Shown: positions 16,940-24,746 of the stretch, piece by piece
Position numbering within the stretch: position 1 is the stretch's first letter
Layout: every line of letters begins with the position of its first letter
Assembly (NCBI RefSeq): GCF_003123685.1
Contig: NZ_QCYJ01000170.1
Span: 186,001-250,000 of the forward strand
Length of the DNA: 64,000 bases
Reading direction: 5' to 3'
Source: Nocardia aurea
Lineage (GTDB): Bacteria > Actinomycetota > Actinomycetes > Mycobacteriales > Mycobacteriaceae
The notes under the pieces: generated by a model
The model's input: the letters and a program-made list of their open reading frames with translations, nothing else
Told to the model about the DNA's origin: nothing
The model's database searches: none
Translations under genes and position numbers: made by a program

Positions 16940-17395
16940 ATGGCTGCCATCACGGGTAACGCGCCGTATGCCCGCGCCGACGGGTACTCGACAGTGCACA
17001 GCATCGATCTGTCGGGACATCGGCCGGAACTACCCGATCGGTGCGGTGTGCGCTACGGGGCAGAACTGACACTCGCCGTCCATTTCACTCCCACCAGGAA
17101 CGCGCGAGAACTCAGGGCCGAGGTGACGTTGACCGACACCCTCGGACACACCGCGCCCGTGCCCCACGGCGTGCCGCCGGATCCCGCCGCGGCCGGAGTG
17201 AGCTGCCCGATGACGGCGGGCAAGCACTACACCTACCGCGGCCTGGTGAGAACCCTGCCCGCCAACTATCCGCGCCTGATGAGCTCGATCCGCATGTTCC
17301 GGGAACCCCTGCACCAGGACCTCACGTGGACCTTGACCGACGACAGCGGTGCGATCGCGGTGCGCGTCCTGGTTCCGATGACCTTCGAGCCCTGA
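16940..17395 (+). CDS. NPC2/ML-domain-like lipid-binding protein (putative)
   Basis: A 151-residue beta-rich protein with no signal peptide. Residues 40-149 track the ML (MD-2-related lipid-recognition) fold of Niemann-Pick C2 proteins. The matching blocks are an LTLAVHFTPT strand, PVPHGVP, then GVSCPMTAGKHYTY (86-99; NPC2 has a very similar Cys-Pro...Lys-x-Tyr-x-Tyr block), LPANYP (106-111), LTWTLTDDSG (128-137) and VLVPMTF (143-149). Only Cys35 and Cys89 remain, so the disulfides of secreted eukaryotic ML proteins cannot form; a cytosolic version is likely. Known ML proteins bind sterols or other lipids in a hydrophobic cavity. This is my own pattern match and not confirmed by any search. 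ATG 16940 has a GGTGAG-type site upstream. Confidence 0.55.
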   Translation: MAAITGNAPYARADGYSTVHSIDLSGHRPELPDRCGVRYGAELTLAVHFTPTRNARELRAEVTLTDTLGHTAPVPHGVPPDPAAAGVSCPMTAGKHYTYRGLVRTLPANYPRLMSSIRMFREPLHQDLTWTLTDDSGAIAVRVLVPMTFEP

Positions 17396-17403
17396 CGGCC
17401 GAC

Positions 17404-17420
17404 GCCGCGGAGCTCGCGGC
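17404..17420. terminator. Hairpin between convergent genes
   Basis: GCCGCG (17404-17409) and CGCGGC (17415-17420) form a 6-bp GC stem with a 5-base loop. It lies 8 bases after the stop of the ML-fold gene and 24 bases before the convergent amidohydrolase stop, a natural place for a bidirectional terminator. There is no U-tract, as is common in actinobacteria. Confidence 0.35.
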
Positions 17421-17444
17421 GGCTCTCGTCGGCGCGCTCGCGGC

Positions 17445-18281
17445 TCACCGCCCCAGCGGAGCCCGTGCGGCGAAGAAGAACTCTTCGGCGTTACCGGCGA
17501 GGTAGCGGTCCAGGACATCGTCGGGCAGGTCCAGTGCCAGCACTTCCGGGACCACCCGGCGCATCGGCAGGACGGGCCAGTCCGATCCGAAGATCACCTT
17601 GCGCGCGCCGCGGGTCCGCATGTAATGCAGCAGACTCTCCGGTAGTCGTTTCGGTGACCACGCCGAGGTCATCAGCCGGAGGTTGTCGTATTTCAGCAAC
17701 AACCGGATCGCGGTGTCCCACCAGGGATCCGCGCCGTGGACCATGCACAACCGCAATTCGGGGAAGCGCACGCACACCCGGTCCAGATGGATGGGGTCCT
17801 GCGCCTCACCGGGTATGGGCGGCCCGGGCAGGCCGGTGTTCATACACAGCGGCAGGTCGAGTTCGGCGCATTTGTAGTAGAGCGGAAAGTAGATGCCGTC
17901 GGTCGGCCGATATCGCCCGTCACCCCAGAATCCGGGACCGGTGCACGCGTAGGCGACAGGAAGATCGTCGATCATCGCCGAGAATTCGCGCAGTGCCGCT
18001 ACCGGGCGATCCAGATCGAATCCGCCCACCGCCATCGCGAACCGGTCCGGCCTGGCATCGACGAATTTCGACACCGTGGGTGAAGGCTGTCGCAGCGAAT
18101 ACATGAGTATCGCCTTTTCGACGCCCTGCTCGTCCATCTCCGCCAGCATCTCGGACAGATCCACCCGGGAGTACATCGATGTCGGACCGCGGAAGTAATC
18201 GTCGCGGACCTTCATCATCCAGTCCGGCTGCTCGCTTTCACCGAAATGCACATTGGCGAGGCAATCGACAACTCGTCGCAT
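17445..18281 (-). CDS. Amidohydrolase family 2 (ACMSD/decarboxylase-like) protein
   Basis: A 278-residue TIM-barrel protein of the amidohydrolase-2 family, whose members are metal-dependent hydrolases or non-oxidative decarboxylases. Conserved elements are the CMVHGADPWWDTAIRLL strand-helix, the terminal VIFGSDWPVLPM motif (metal or catalytic Asp) and the C-terminal NAEEFF. The N-terminal metal site is unusual: where relatives have His-X-His after the first strand, this protein has Asn-Val-His (ANVHFGE). The ATG at 18281 is chosen because GAAGGGAG lies just upstream; the longer frame to 18359 has no such site. It is divergent from the thiolase gene across 350 bases. Confidence 0.8.
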   Translation of the reverse strand: MRRVVDCLANVHFGESEQPDWMMKVRDDYFRGPTSMYSRVDLSEMLAEMDEQGVEKAILMYSLRQPSPTVSKFVDARPDRFAMAVGGFDLDRPVAALREFSAMIDDLPVAYACTGPGFWGDGRYRPTDGIYFPLYYKCAELDLPLCMNTGLPGPPIPGEAQDPIHLDRVCVRFPELRLCMVHGADPWWDTAIRLLLKYDNLRLMTSAWSPKRLPESLLHYMRTRGARKVIFGSDWPVLPMRRVVPEVLALDLPDDVLDRYLAGNAEEFFFAARAPLGR

Positions 18282-18632
18282 CGACGCTCCCTTCTCGGTG
18301 ACGCGCACGCCCCCGGGGGAATCCGCCGAGGCATTTCCTCGCATTTCGGACATTAGCACCGGAAGTTCCTACCGACAACACTATAGTTAATATTACCGTT
18401 GCGGCGACAGGAACTCGAAGTCCCGCGTAACCGACCGAACGCTACGGCGTGCGCGCCGTCGTGAACCAGGGACCCGCGCACGCATCCCACCGTGAGTCGC
18501 GGCGTGCTGCCATGGGTCTGGACGCACCGCCGACGAAGCAGGATGGGAATATCCAGAGACGGGAACCGCACGCCGGAACCCGCGGACTCGCCGGCAATCC
18601 GAGCGCGCGAGCCGGAAGAAGGAGAGCACATC
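18282..18632. promoter_or_regulatory. Divergent control region with A/T-rich interrupted palindrome
   Basis: Separates the amidohydrolase (minus) from the thiolase (plus). At 18376-18401 lies an imperfect dyad of the form CAAC-N2-TA-N3-TTAA-N3-TA-N2-GTTG, with the perfect palindrome ACTATAGT at 18380-18387. This is the most A/T-rich spot in the neighbourhood. It is a reasonable operator or promoter for a TetR regulator such as the one at 19964. No gene is supported in this interval. Confidence 0.35.
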
Positions 18633-19811
18633 GTGAGCACCAGTGTCATCGTCGCGGGGGCGCGAACCCCGATCGGCAAACTATCGGGCGCGTTGGCGTC
18701 GCTGACAGCGACCGACCTCGGCGGCCACGCCATCGCCGCGGCGATCCAGCGCAGCGGCCTCGATGTCGACGGCATCGACGCCGTCGTGATGGGCACCGTC
18801 GTGCAGGCCGGTGTCGGCCCCAATCCGGCACGCCAGGCCGCGGTCGCGGCGGGCCTGCCGATGACGGTCCCCGCGACGACGGTCAACAACCTGTGCCTGT
18901 CCGGACTCGAGGCGATCATGCAGGCCGACCGTCTGATCGCGACCGGTGCGGCGGATGTCGTCGTCGCGGGCGGTATGGAGTCGATGACGAACGCGCCGTA
19001 TGTGGTGCGCGGCGCGCGGCAGGGCCTCAAGTACGGCTCGACCGGTTTCGAGGACACCCTGGACCGCGACGCGCTCACCTGTGCGTTCGACGGAATCTCG
19101 ATGGGCGCGTCCACCGAGCGCTACCAGGCCTCCGAGGACATCAGCCGGGCCGAGCAGGACGAATTCGCCGCCCGCTCGCACCGTCTCGCCGCCGCGGCGA
19201 CCGAGTCGGGAACATTCGCCGCCGAGATCGCGCCGGTCGAGATCGCCTCGCGCAAGGGTTCGGTCACCGTCGCCGCCGACGAGGGCATCCGGGCCGGGAC
19301 CACGGTCGAATCCCTCGGCAAACTCCGCCCGGCCTTCGCCAAGGAGGGCACGATCACCGCGGGCGCCGCCTCGCAGCTGTCCGACGGCGCGGCCGCGGTC
19401 GTGGTGATGCGCAAGGACCTCGCCGAGGCCCGTGGCATCGAATGGCTGGCCGAGATCCGCTCGCACGCGCTCGTCGCGGGTCCGGACACCTCCCTGCTGC
19501 ACCAGCCCGCGAACGCGATCGAGGCGGCGCTGAAGCGCGACGACGAGACCACTCTCGACGATCTGGCGCTCGTGGAGATCAACGAAGCCTTCGCGGGCGT
19601 CGCGATCGCCTCGATTCGTCAGCTCGGCCTCGACGCCGACAAGGTGAACATTCACGGCGGCGCGATCGCGGTGGGTCATCCGGTCGGCATGTCGGGCGCG
19701 CGGATCGCGCTGTCGCTGGCCCATTCGCTCAAGACCGCCGGTGGCGGCAAGGGCGCCGCGGCGCTCTGTGGCGGCGGTGGTCAGGGCATCGCCATGATCC
19801 TGTCGGTCTGA
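18633..19811 (+). CDS. Acetyl-CoA C-acetyltransferase (thiolase)
   Basis: A 392-residue thiolase, normal full length. Catalytic residues are in place: the nucleophile Cys88 in NNLCLSGLEA, His349 in GGAIAVGHPVGMSGAR, and Cys379 in CGGGGQGIAM, plus NEAFAGV. It condenses two acetyl-CoA or cleaves 3-ketoacyl-CoA. GTG 18633 is chosen because AAGAAGGAGAG sits 6-8 bases upstream and the protein starts at the conserved first strand (VIVAGARTPIGK). The following TetR gene and the divergent amidohydrolase suggest a small inducible catabolic locus (inference). Confidence 0.94.
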   Translation: MSTSVIVAGARTPIGKLSGALASLTATDLGGHAIAAAIQRSGLDVDGIDAVVMGTVVQAGVGPNPARQAAVAAGLPMTVPATTVNNLCLSGLEAIMQADRLIATGAADVVVAGGMESMTNAPYVVRGARQGLKYGSTGFEDTLDRDALTCAFDGISMGASTERYQASEDISRAEQDEFAARSHRLAAAATESGTFAAEIAPVEIASRKGSVTVAADEGIRAGTTVESLGKLRPAFAKEGTITAGAASQLSDGAAAVVVMRKDLAEARGIEWLAEIRSHALVAGPDTSLLHQPANAIEAALKRDDETTLDDLALVEINEAFAGVAIASIRQLGLDADKVNIHGGAIAVGHPVGMSGARIALSLAHSLKTAGGGKGAAALCGGGGQGIAMILSV

Positions 19812-19824
19812 GTTCGGCGCGTCG

Positions 19825-19851
19825 CCGGTGCGTGTTTCCCACGCGCGCCGG
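19825..19851 (+). terminator. Possible terminator after the thiolase gene
   Basis: GCGTG (19830-19834) and CACGC (19840-19844) pair across a TTTCC loop, and outer CCGG blocks (19825-19828 and 19848-19851) can extend the stem with a short internal mismatch. It starts 14 bases after the thiolase stop. Confidence 0.35.
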
Positions 19852-19963
19852 CGCGAGCGCCCCGCGGTCCACCGGCTGTTCGATCGTCCTGTCCGAGTGG
19901 GAAATATCGCTCTATGACCGACGGGGCGTCCCACCTCGAGCGCGGGGTTCGTACGCTGGATGG

Positions 19964-20674
19964 GTGAGCGACAAGATTTCCCTGGGCCCGGAGGCCGGAA
20001 CCGTGGTCGCGGCGGGGCGGCGGCGGGGCCGCAGACCGCTGCTGAGCCGGGAACGGATCGTCGCCGCGGCCCGCACGCTGCCTCCCGAATCGCTCACCAT
20101 GAAAGCCGTCGCCGAAGTACTCGGCGTGGACCGCAAATCGCTGAACTACCACGTCATCGATCGGGACGGCCTGCTGGAACTGATCGCCTTCGACGCGTTC
20201 GAGCGCGAGGTCGCCTTGGTCGACCTCGATCGCGATGCCGACTGGCGCGAATTGCTTCGCGTGTTCACCACGTCGGTCGCGCAGGCGCTCATCGACGTCG
20301 GCGTGCTGATTCCGACCGTTCGGTTCACCGGCAAGGCCGGTCTCACGACATTGGCGGTGATCGAGCGGATGATCCGGTCGCTCATGGACGCCGGATTCGA
20401 CGAGGCCCAAGCCGGGCGCACGATGAAACTCCTCGCCGAAGTCGCGCATTCGGCCGCGGGCGAGGCGCTGGAGGCGGTCGACGATCCCATCGACCCGCAG
20501 GCCGAGCACGTACTGCGCACCCTGGACGGCACGTCGGGAGACGCCTTCCCCCTGCTCAGGGAAGCGGCGTCGACCCTGAGGAACCGCACTCAGCTCGGCA
20601 CGCAGTTCGCCTTCGAACTCGACCTGATCATCTCGGGCCTCGAACAGCTCCTCGGGTCACGCCGTCGGCGTTAG
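19964..20674 (+). CDS. TetR-family regulator (TetR/AcrR with TetR_C-like domain)
   Basis: A 236-residue repressor-type protein. A basic N-terminus (GRRRGRRPLLS) precedes the helix-turn-helix, whose recognition helix reads LGVDRKSLNYHVIDRDGLLE; this LNYHV form is characteristic of TetR-class members that respond to small ligands. The remaining helices form the ligand domain. GTG 19964 is the natural start; the longer frame overlaps the thiolase. Its stop overlaps the convergent NTF2-like gene by 4 bases. It probably regulates the thiolase, the NTF2-like gene or both. Confidence 0.85.
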   Translation: MSDKISLGPEAGTVVAAGRRRGRRPLLSRERIVAAARTLPPESLTMKAVAEVLGVDRKSLNYHVIDRDGLLELIAFDAFEREVALVDLDRDADWRELLRVFTTSVAQALIDVGVLIPTVRFTGKAGLTTLAVIERMIRSLMDAGFDEAQAGRTMKLLAEVAHSAAGEALEAVDDPIDPQAEHVLRTLDGTSGDAFPLLREAASTLRNRTQLGTQFAFELDLIISGLEQLLGSRRRR

Positions 20675-21150
20675 ATGTCGGCGGTCGACCGGGTCGTCCA
20701 ATCACCCATGTCGTAGATGGTCACCGGCGCGCGGTCCAGATCGGTGATCAGCCTGGTGAGCCGCAACGACGCCAGTTTCCACTCGCGCTCGGCACGCACC
20801 CACCGTTCCCGGTAGTGGCCGTATCCGGTCCTGCTGCGCCCGTCCTCCCAGATGACGCGGTCGTGCATCGTCCACACGACGCGGGCCTCGTCGCCGTCCA
20901 GATCGATCAGCGGTGTGTGCACCTGATGCACCGAGCGGGAACCGGCCAGCGACACCCGCAGCATCCTGATCGCGTTCTCCGCGCCGTACAGGACCGGGAT
21001 GCGCGGATCGCCGTCGCCGACGTCGAACTCGACGTCCTCGGTCATCAGTTCCGCCAACGCCCCCCAGTCACGCGCGTCCAGGTTGTAGCAGTACTGGGCC
21101 TTGGCCTGGGTGAGCTCGTAGTAGGCCTCGACTCTGTCCGAATGTGCCAT
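20671..21150 (-). CDS. NTF2/SnoaL-like domain protein
   Basis: A 159-residue protein of the SnoaL/NTF2-like cone fold. The N-terminal helix with KAQYCYNLDARDWGALAELMTEDVEFDVG is the classical family opening, where Tyr and Asp line the pocket; a WTMHDRVIWEDGRSRTGYGHYRERWVRAEREWK sheet follows. Relatives include ring-hydroxylating dioxygenase small subunits, ketosteroid isomerases and dehydratases, so function cannot be assigned. ATG at 21150. It converges with TetR 19964 with a 4-base overlap of the two stops. Confidence 0.82.
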   Translation of the reverse strand: MAHSDRVEAYYELTQAKAQYCYNLDARDWGALAELMTEDVEFDVGDGDPRIPVLYGAENAIRMLRVSLAGSRSVHQVHTPLIDLDGDEARVVWTMHDRVIWEDGRSRTGYGHYRERWVRAEREWKLASLRLTRLITDLDRAPVTIYDMGDWTTRSTADI

Positions 21151-21273
21151 GTGTTGCCTTTGCTGCTACCTGGGCGGCGGTCGCGCGCCGGAGACATTGG
21201 GCGAAGGAATCCCCGACCGGCAACCGTCGGGTTTCCGGCCGGCGAGCCCGACATCTCCAGAGCCTAGAGTATT

Positions 21274-21289
21274 TTTCCCCAAGGGGAAA
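21274..21289. repeat. Inverted repeat TTTCCCC-AA-GGGGAAA
   Basis: Perfect 7-base arms with a 2-base centre, 124 bases upstream of the NTF2-like start codon and at the edge of the thioesterase remnant. The tight symmetry suits a dimeric regulator's operator better than a hairpin. It could be bound by the nearby TetR protein (inference). Confidence 0.35.
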
Positions 21290-21295
21290 TGATGA

Positions 21296-21808
21296 GTTGG
21301 GCGGACCTCGCAGTCAGCGTTTGCCGACGGTTGTCGGACGGACGACGAAGATGACGCGATCCGGCGCGTCCGTCGGATCGTCCGGGTCGACGATCGAGAT
21401 CGCGACGGTCGGATTCGCCTCCGCAGCGGCGATCGCGACTGGAGCCACGACAACGCCGATCATCAGAACGGCGATCGGAAGATCTGCTGGATGGCGGTAC
21501 TGCCGCTGGTGGCGGGCGAGCCGACGAGCCCTTTCGAATGCGCCGCCATGGCCGCCGATCTGACCAACCAGGTATGTCATTGGGGTTCACGCGGTGTCGG
21601 CTACATCAACGCCGACGTCACGTTGACACTGTCACGACTACCGTCGGGAGGAGAACTCGGCCTGCGCGGTGAGAATGCCGTCGCCTCTGCGGGCATCTCG
21701 GTCGGCACCGCCACGCTCTACGACCGCGCGCGAGCGCTCGGCACGTGTGTCGTCACCGCGCTCTCCAACGCCGAGCGCCTGATCGACCTGGCCGATGGAG
21801 ATCGCTGA
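21296..21808 (+). pseudogene. 5'-truncated acyl-CoA thioesterase (hotdog) remnant
   Basis: The frame read from 21296 encodes about 170 residues resembling the C-terminal half of a TesB-like double-hotdog thioesterase: an WSHDNADHQNGDRKICW lead-in, then PLVAGEPTSPFECAAMAADLTN, HWGSRGVGYINADVTLTLSRLP and VGTATLYD...LGTCVVTALSN. The N-terminal hotdog expected before it is missing: a stop occurs at 21293-21295, and further upstream lies the NTF2-like gene's promoter. There is no start codon with a ribosome site at the head of the homologous stretch; internal ATG 21491 gives only 105 residues. I read it as a gene whose 5' half was deleted. It could alternatively be a short functional single-hotdog protein. 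Confidence 0.55.
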
Positions 21809-22107
21809 TCTCTCGCGGAACAGGCGATGATTTCACGGCGCGTGCCGAATTCGAACCGTTCCGATCGTGATGATTCCATTTCACCGATATAAGTATCCGA
21901 TCGACACCGATACGAATTTCGAATTCTGCGCCGAACAGGTCGGAATACCGCGACTTTCTCGAATCTGCCTGTGCCGCAATCATTGACAACGTCGACTACC
22001 GCGTGTTGAAGTCATAGCAGTCACCGATCGGCAGTCCGGAACCGAATCGATGGCGTTTCTCCGTGCGTGCACGAATTCGCGAACCTTCCTTTCCGAGAAC
22101 AGGTGCC
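21809..22107. promoter_or_regulatory. Upstream region of the ABC transporter operon, no gene seen
   Basis: A comparatively A/T-rich 299-base stretch before the substrate-binding protein gene, with a GAATT-TCG-AATTC palindrome around 21915-21927. It presumably holds the operon promoter. I cannot place the boxes with confidence. Confidence 0.35.
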
Positions 22108-23802
22108 ATGTCTCCAGACAATGAATCAGCGCGTCCCGACCGCCGGGCACGCGGCACTCTGCGCCGCAGCCGTGGGCGGTGGCTGGTCGCCGGTGTCGTC
22201 GTCGCGGCACTGGTGGCCGTGAGCGTCGTCGTCGCGGTGACCCGGTCGGATTCCGACGACGCGGCCGGTGACACCCCGACGCATCACGGCACCCTGGTCT
22301 ACGGGGTCGCCGGGACCCAGGTCTCGCTGGATCCCGCGGTCGCGGCCACGGCCGTCACCAGCGTGATCAACCGCAACATCTTCGATTCCCTGATCGTGCA
22401 GACCGGCCCCGACACCTTCGCGCCCTGGCTGGCGACCAAGTGGACCGTCTCGCCGGACGGCACGACCTACACCTTCACCCTGCGTGACGGCGTCAGCTTC
22501 CACGACGGCACCCCGTTCGACGCCACCGCGGTCAAGGCCAGCCTCGACCACGTCGTCGACCCGAAGACGAAATCCGCCTACGCCGCCTCGTTGATCACCC
22601 CGTACCGGGAGACCAGGGTTACCGCCCCGAACGTCGCCGAGGTAGTTCTCGCGCAGCCGTTCACCCCACTGCTGCAAGCACTTTCGACTCCGAGCCTCGG
22701 CATCCAGAGTCCGAAGGCGCTCGCCGAGCCGAGCACGAGCTACCGGCCGGTCGGTACCGGTCCGTTCGCGTTCGAGCAGTGGGAACAGGGCCGTAGGGAG
22801 ACCCTGGTGCGCAATGCCGCCTATTCGTCACCGCCCGACGGTGCGGCACACACCGGGCCCGCCTATCTGGACAAGCTGGTCTTCGAATTCGTGCCCGAGG
22901 ACGCGACCCGCTTCGGCGCGCTCACCAGCGGTCAGCTCCAGGGCATCGCCGGGGTGCCCCCGGTCTCCGCCGGACAGCTCGCCGACCGAGCCGGTTTCAC
23001 CCTGCACAGCACCGAGACCCCCGGCCTCAACTACAACGTCTACCTGAACGGCACCCGTGGGCCGCTCCAGGATGTCGCGGTGCGCCGGGCGCTGTCGGCG
23101 GCGATCGACGTCCCGAAACTCGTCGACAACGTCTACTTCGGTCGCTATCCGGTGGCCGACAATCCGCTCACCCGCGTCACCGCCGCCTACGACGCGTCGG
23201 CGCGCGGCGAGCTCGCCACCTACCAGCCCGAGCTCGCGAAACAGCTTCTCGATCAGGCGGGTTGGAACCGCCTCGACGGTGACGGCTACCGGGTCAAGGA
23301 CGGTCGCAGGCTGTCGCTGGTGTGGCCGTACTGGCCGGAGGGCACCCGGGAACAGCGCGAGGTGGTCGCCGAAGGCATCCAGGCCCAGGCCCGTTCGGTC
23401 GGCATCGAGATCCAGCGTCCCAAGGTCGATACCGGAACCTATATCGACGAGTACCTGATCGGCGGCGAGTACGACCTCGTCGACGTCAGCTTCGCCCGCC
23501 CGACCCCCGACGTGCTGCGTTTCGCTTTCTTCTCCACCAATACCTACGCCAAGGCGGGCGGCAATGTGGCGCTGGTCAATTCGCCGCAGATCGACACCTG
23601 GGTGACCGATGCCGCGTCGACCACCGATCCGGCACGGGCGGCGCGCAACTACGCTTCGGTGCAGCACGACGTGCTGAAACAGGCCTACATCATTCCCGTG
23701 TACACCCCGGTCAGTCTGACCGGATTCGCGAACACGGTGCGCGGCATCACTTTCGACGCGCAGACCTATCCGAGGTTCTACGACGCATGGCTCGCGTCCT
23801 GA
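22108..23802 (+). CDS. ABC transporter substrate-binding protein, family 5 (peptide/nickel-type)
   Basis: A 564-residue extracytoplasmic solute-binding protein of the SBP_bac_5 class. A basic N-terminus and one hydrophobic segment (about residues 26-48) export it. No lipobox Cys follows the segment, so it looks membrane-anchored by an uncleaved signal helix rather than lipidated. The LVYGVAGTQVSLDPA start, FTLRDGVSFHDGTPFDA and NTYAKAGGNVALVNSPQID are typical family elements. ATG 22108 was chosen over upstream in-frame codons because they extend a non-conserved tail. It is the first gene of an operon with two permeases and a double ATPase; the permease start lies inside its last codons. Substrate is an oligopeptide, metal chelate or similar small molecule (family-level). 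Confidence 0.9.
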   Translation: MSPDNESARPDRRARGTLRRSRGRWLVAGVVVAALVAVSVVVAVTRSDSDDAAGDTPTHHGTLVYGVAGTQVSLDPAVAATAVTSVINRNIFDSLIVQTGPDTFAPWLATKWTVSPDGTTYTFTLRDGVSFHDGTPFDATAVKASLDHVVDPKTKSAYAASLITPYRETRVTAPNVAEVVLAQPFTPLLQALSTPSLGIQSPKALAEPSTSYRPVGTGPFAFEQWEQGRRETLVRNAAYSSPPDGAAHTGPAYLDKLVFEFVPEDATRFGALTSGQLQGIAGVPPVSAGQLADRAGFTLHSTETPGLNYNVYLNGTRGPLQDVAVRRALSAAIDVPKLVDNVYFGRYPVADNPLTRVTAAYDASARGELATYQPELAKQLLDQAGWNRLDGDGYRVKDGRRLSLVWPYWPEGTREQREVVAEGIQAQARSVGIEIQRPKVDTGTYIDEYLIGGEYDLVDVSFARPTPDVLRFAFFSTNTYAKAGGNVALVNSPQIDTWVTDAASTTDPARAARNYASVQHDVLKQAYIIPVYTPVSLTGFANTVRGITFDAQTYPRFYDAWLAS

Positions 23803-24746
23803 ATCGGGTGCCGGAGCCGCTGCGCTGGTTGATCGGTCGCCTCGCCCTCGCGCTCGTCGTCATCTGGGGCGCGGCGACCGTCACCTTCGCCGGACTGCTG
23901 CTGATTCCCGGCGACCCCGCCCGCGCCGTCGCGGGCGGGGTGGCGGCGACCGCCTCCCCCGAGGTGCTCGCCCGCATCCGATCCGAATACGGCTTCGACG
24001 ATCCGGTCGCCGTGCAATATCTGCGTTTCCTGGCGCGGCTGCTGCGCGGGGACCTCGGCACGTCGTATCAGCAGAACCGGCCGGTGCAGTCGATCATCAC
24101 CGAACAGCTCTGGGCCACACTGAGTCTGGCGGTCGGGGGCATGCTGATCGGCGCGTTGATCGCGATGACGCTCGCCGTGCTGACCGCGGACCGGCCGCGC
24201 TCGCGCTCGGTCGCGCGGTTGGCCGAATTCACCGCGTTGTCGATGCCGACGTTCTGGATCGGCTTCGTCCTGCTCGCGCTGTTCTCCTTCCGCTGGCAGG
24301 TGTTCCCCGTCCTGGGCAACGACGGCGTCGAGGCGCTGATCCTGCCGTGGATCACCCTGGCCATCGCGATCACCGGCGTTCTGTCCCAGGTGGCGCGCGA
24401 CGGTATCGAACAGGCACTCGGGCAACCCTTCGCGCTGACGGTCCGAGCCAGGGGCGCGACCGAGACCAGGGTGCGTGTCGGCCACGCCCTGCGGCACGCC
24501 GCGCTGCCGGTGCTGACGATGTCGGGCTGGATGTTGGGGAATCTGCTCGGCGGGGTGGTGGTGGTCGAAACCGTCTTCGCCAGACAGGGTTTGGGGCAGG
24601 TACTGGTGACGGCGGTGCGAGGGCGCGACTATCCGGTGGTGACCGGTGTCGTCGTGCTCACCGCCGCGACGTTCTCCCTCATCAGCATCGCGCTCGACCA
24701 GCTCTATCGCGTGGTCGATCCCCGTATCGGGGAGTCGGCCCGGTGA
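23787..24746 (+). CDS. ABC transporter permease, DppB/OppB type
   Basis: A 319-residue inner-membrane permease with six helices, the first of which leads into LLLIPGDPARA, the typical OppB/DppB start. The cytoplasmic EAA-like coupling loop (RARGATETRVRVGHALRHAALPVLT) follows helix 4. ATG 23787 overlaps the end of the binding-protein gene by 16 bases, so translation is coupled. With the next gene it forms the heterodimeric channel of a dipeptide/nickel-type importer. Confidence 0.92.
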   Translation: MARVLNRVPEPLRWLIGRLALALVVIWGAATVTFAGLLLIPGDPARAVAGGVAATASPEVLARIRSEYGFDDPVAVQYLRFLARLLRGDLGTSYQQNRPVQSIITEQLWATLSLAVGGMLIGALIAMTLAVLTADRPRSRSVARLAEFTALSMPTFWIGFVLLALFSFRWQVFPVLGNDGVEALILPWITLAIAITGVLSQVARDGIEQALGQPFALTVRARGATETRVRVGHALRHAALPVLTMSGWMLGNLLGGVVVVETVFARQGLGQVLVTAVRGRDYPVVTGVVVLTAATFSLISIALDQLYRVVDPRIGESAR

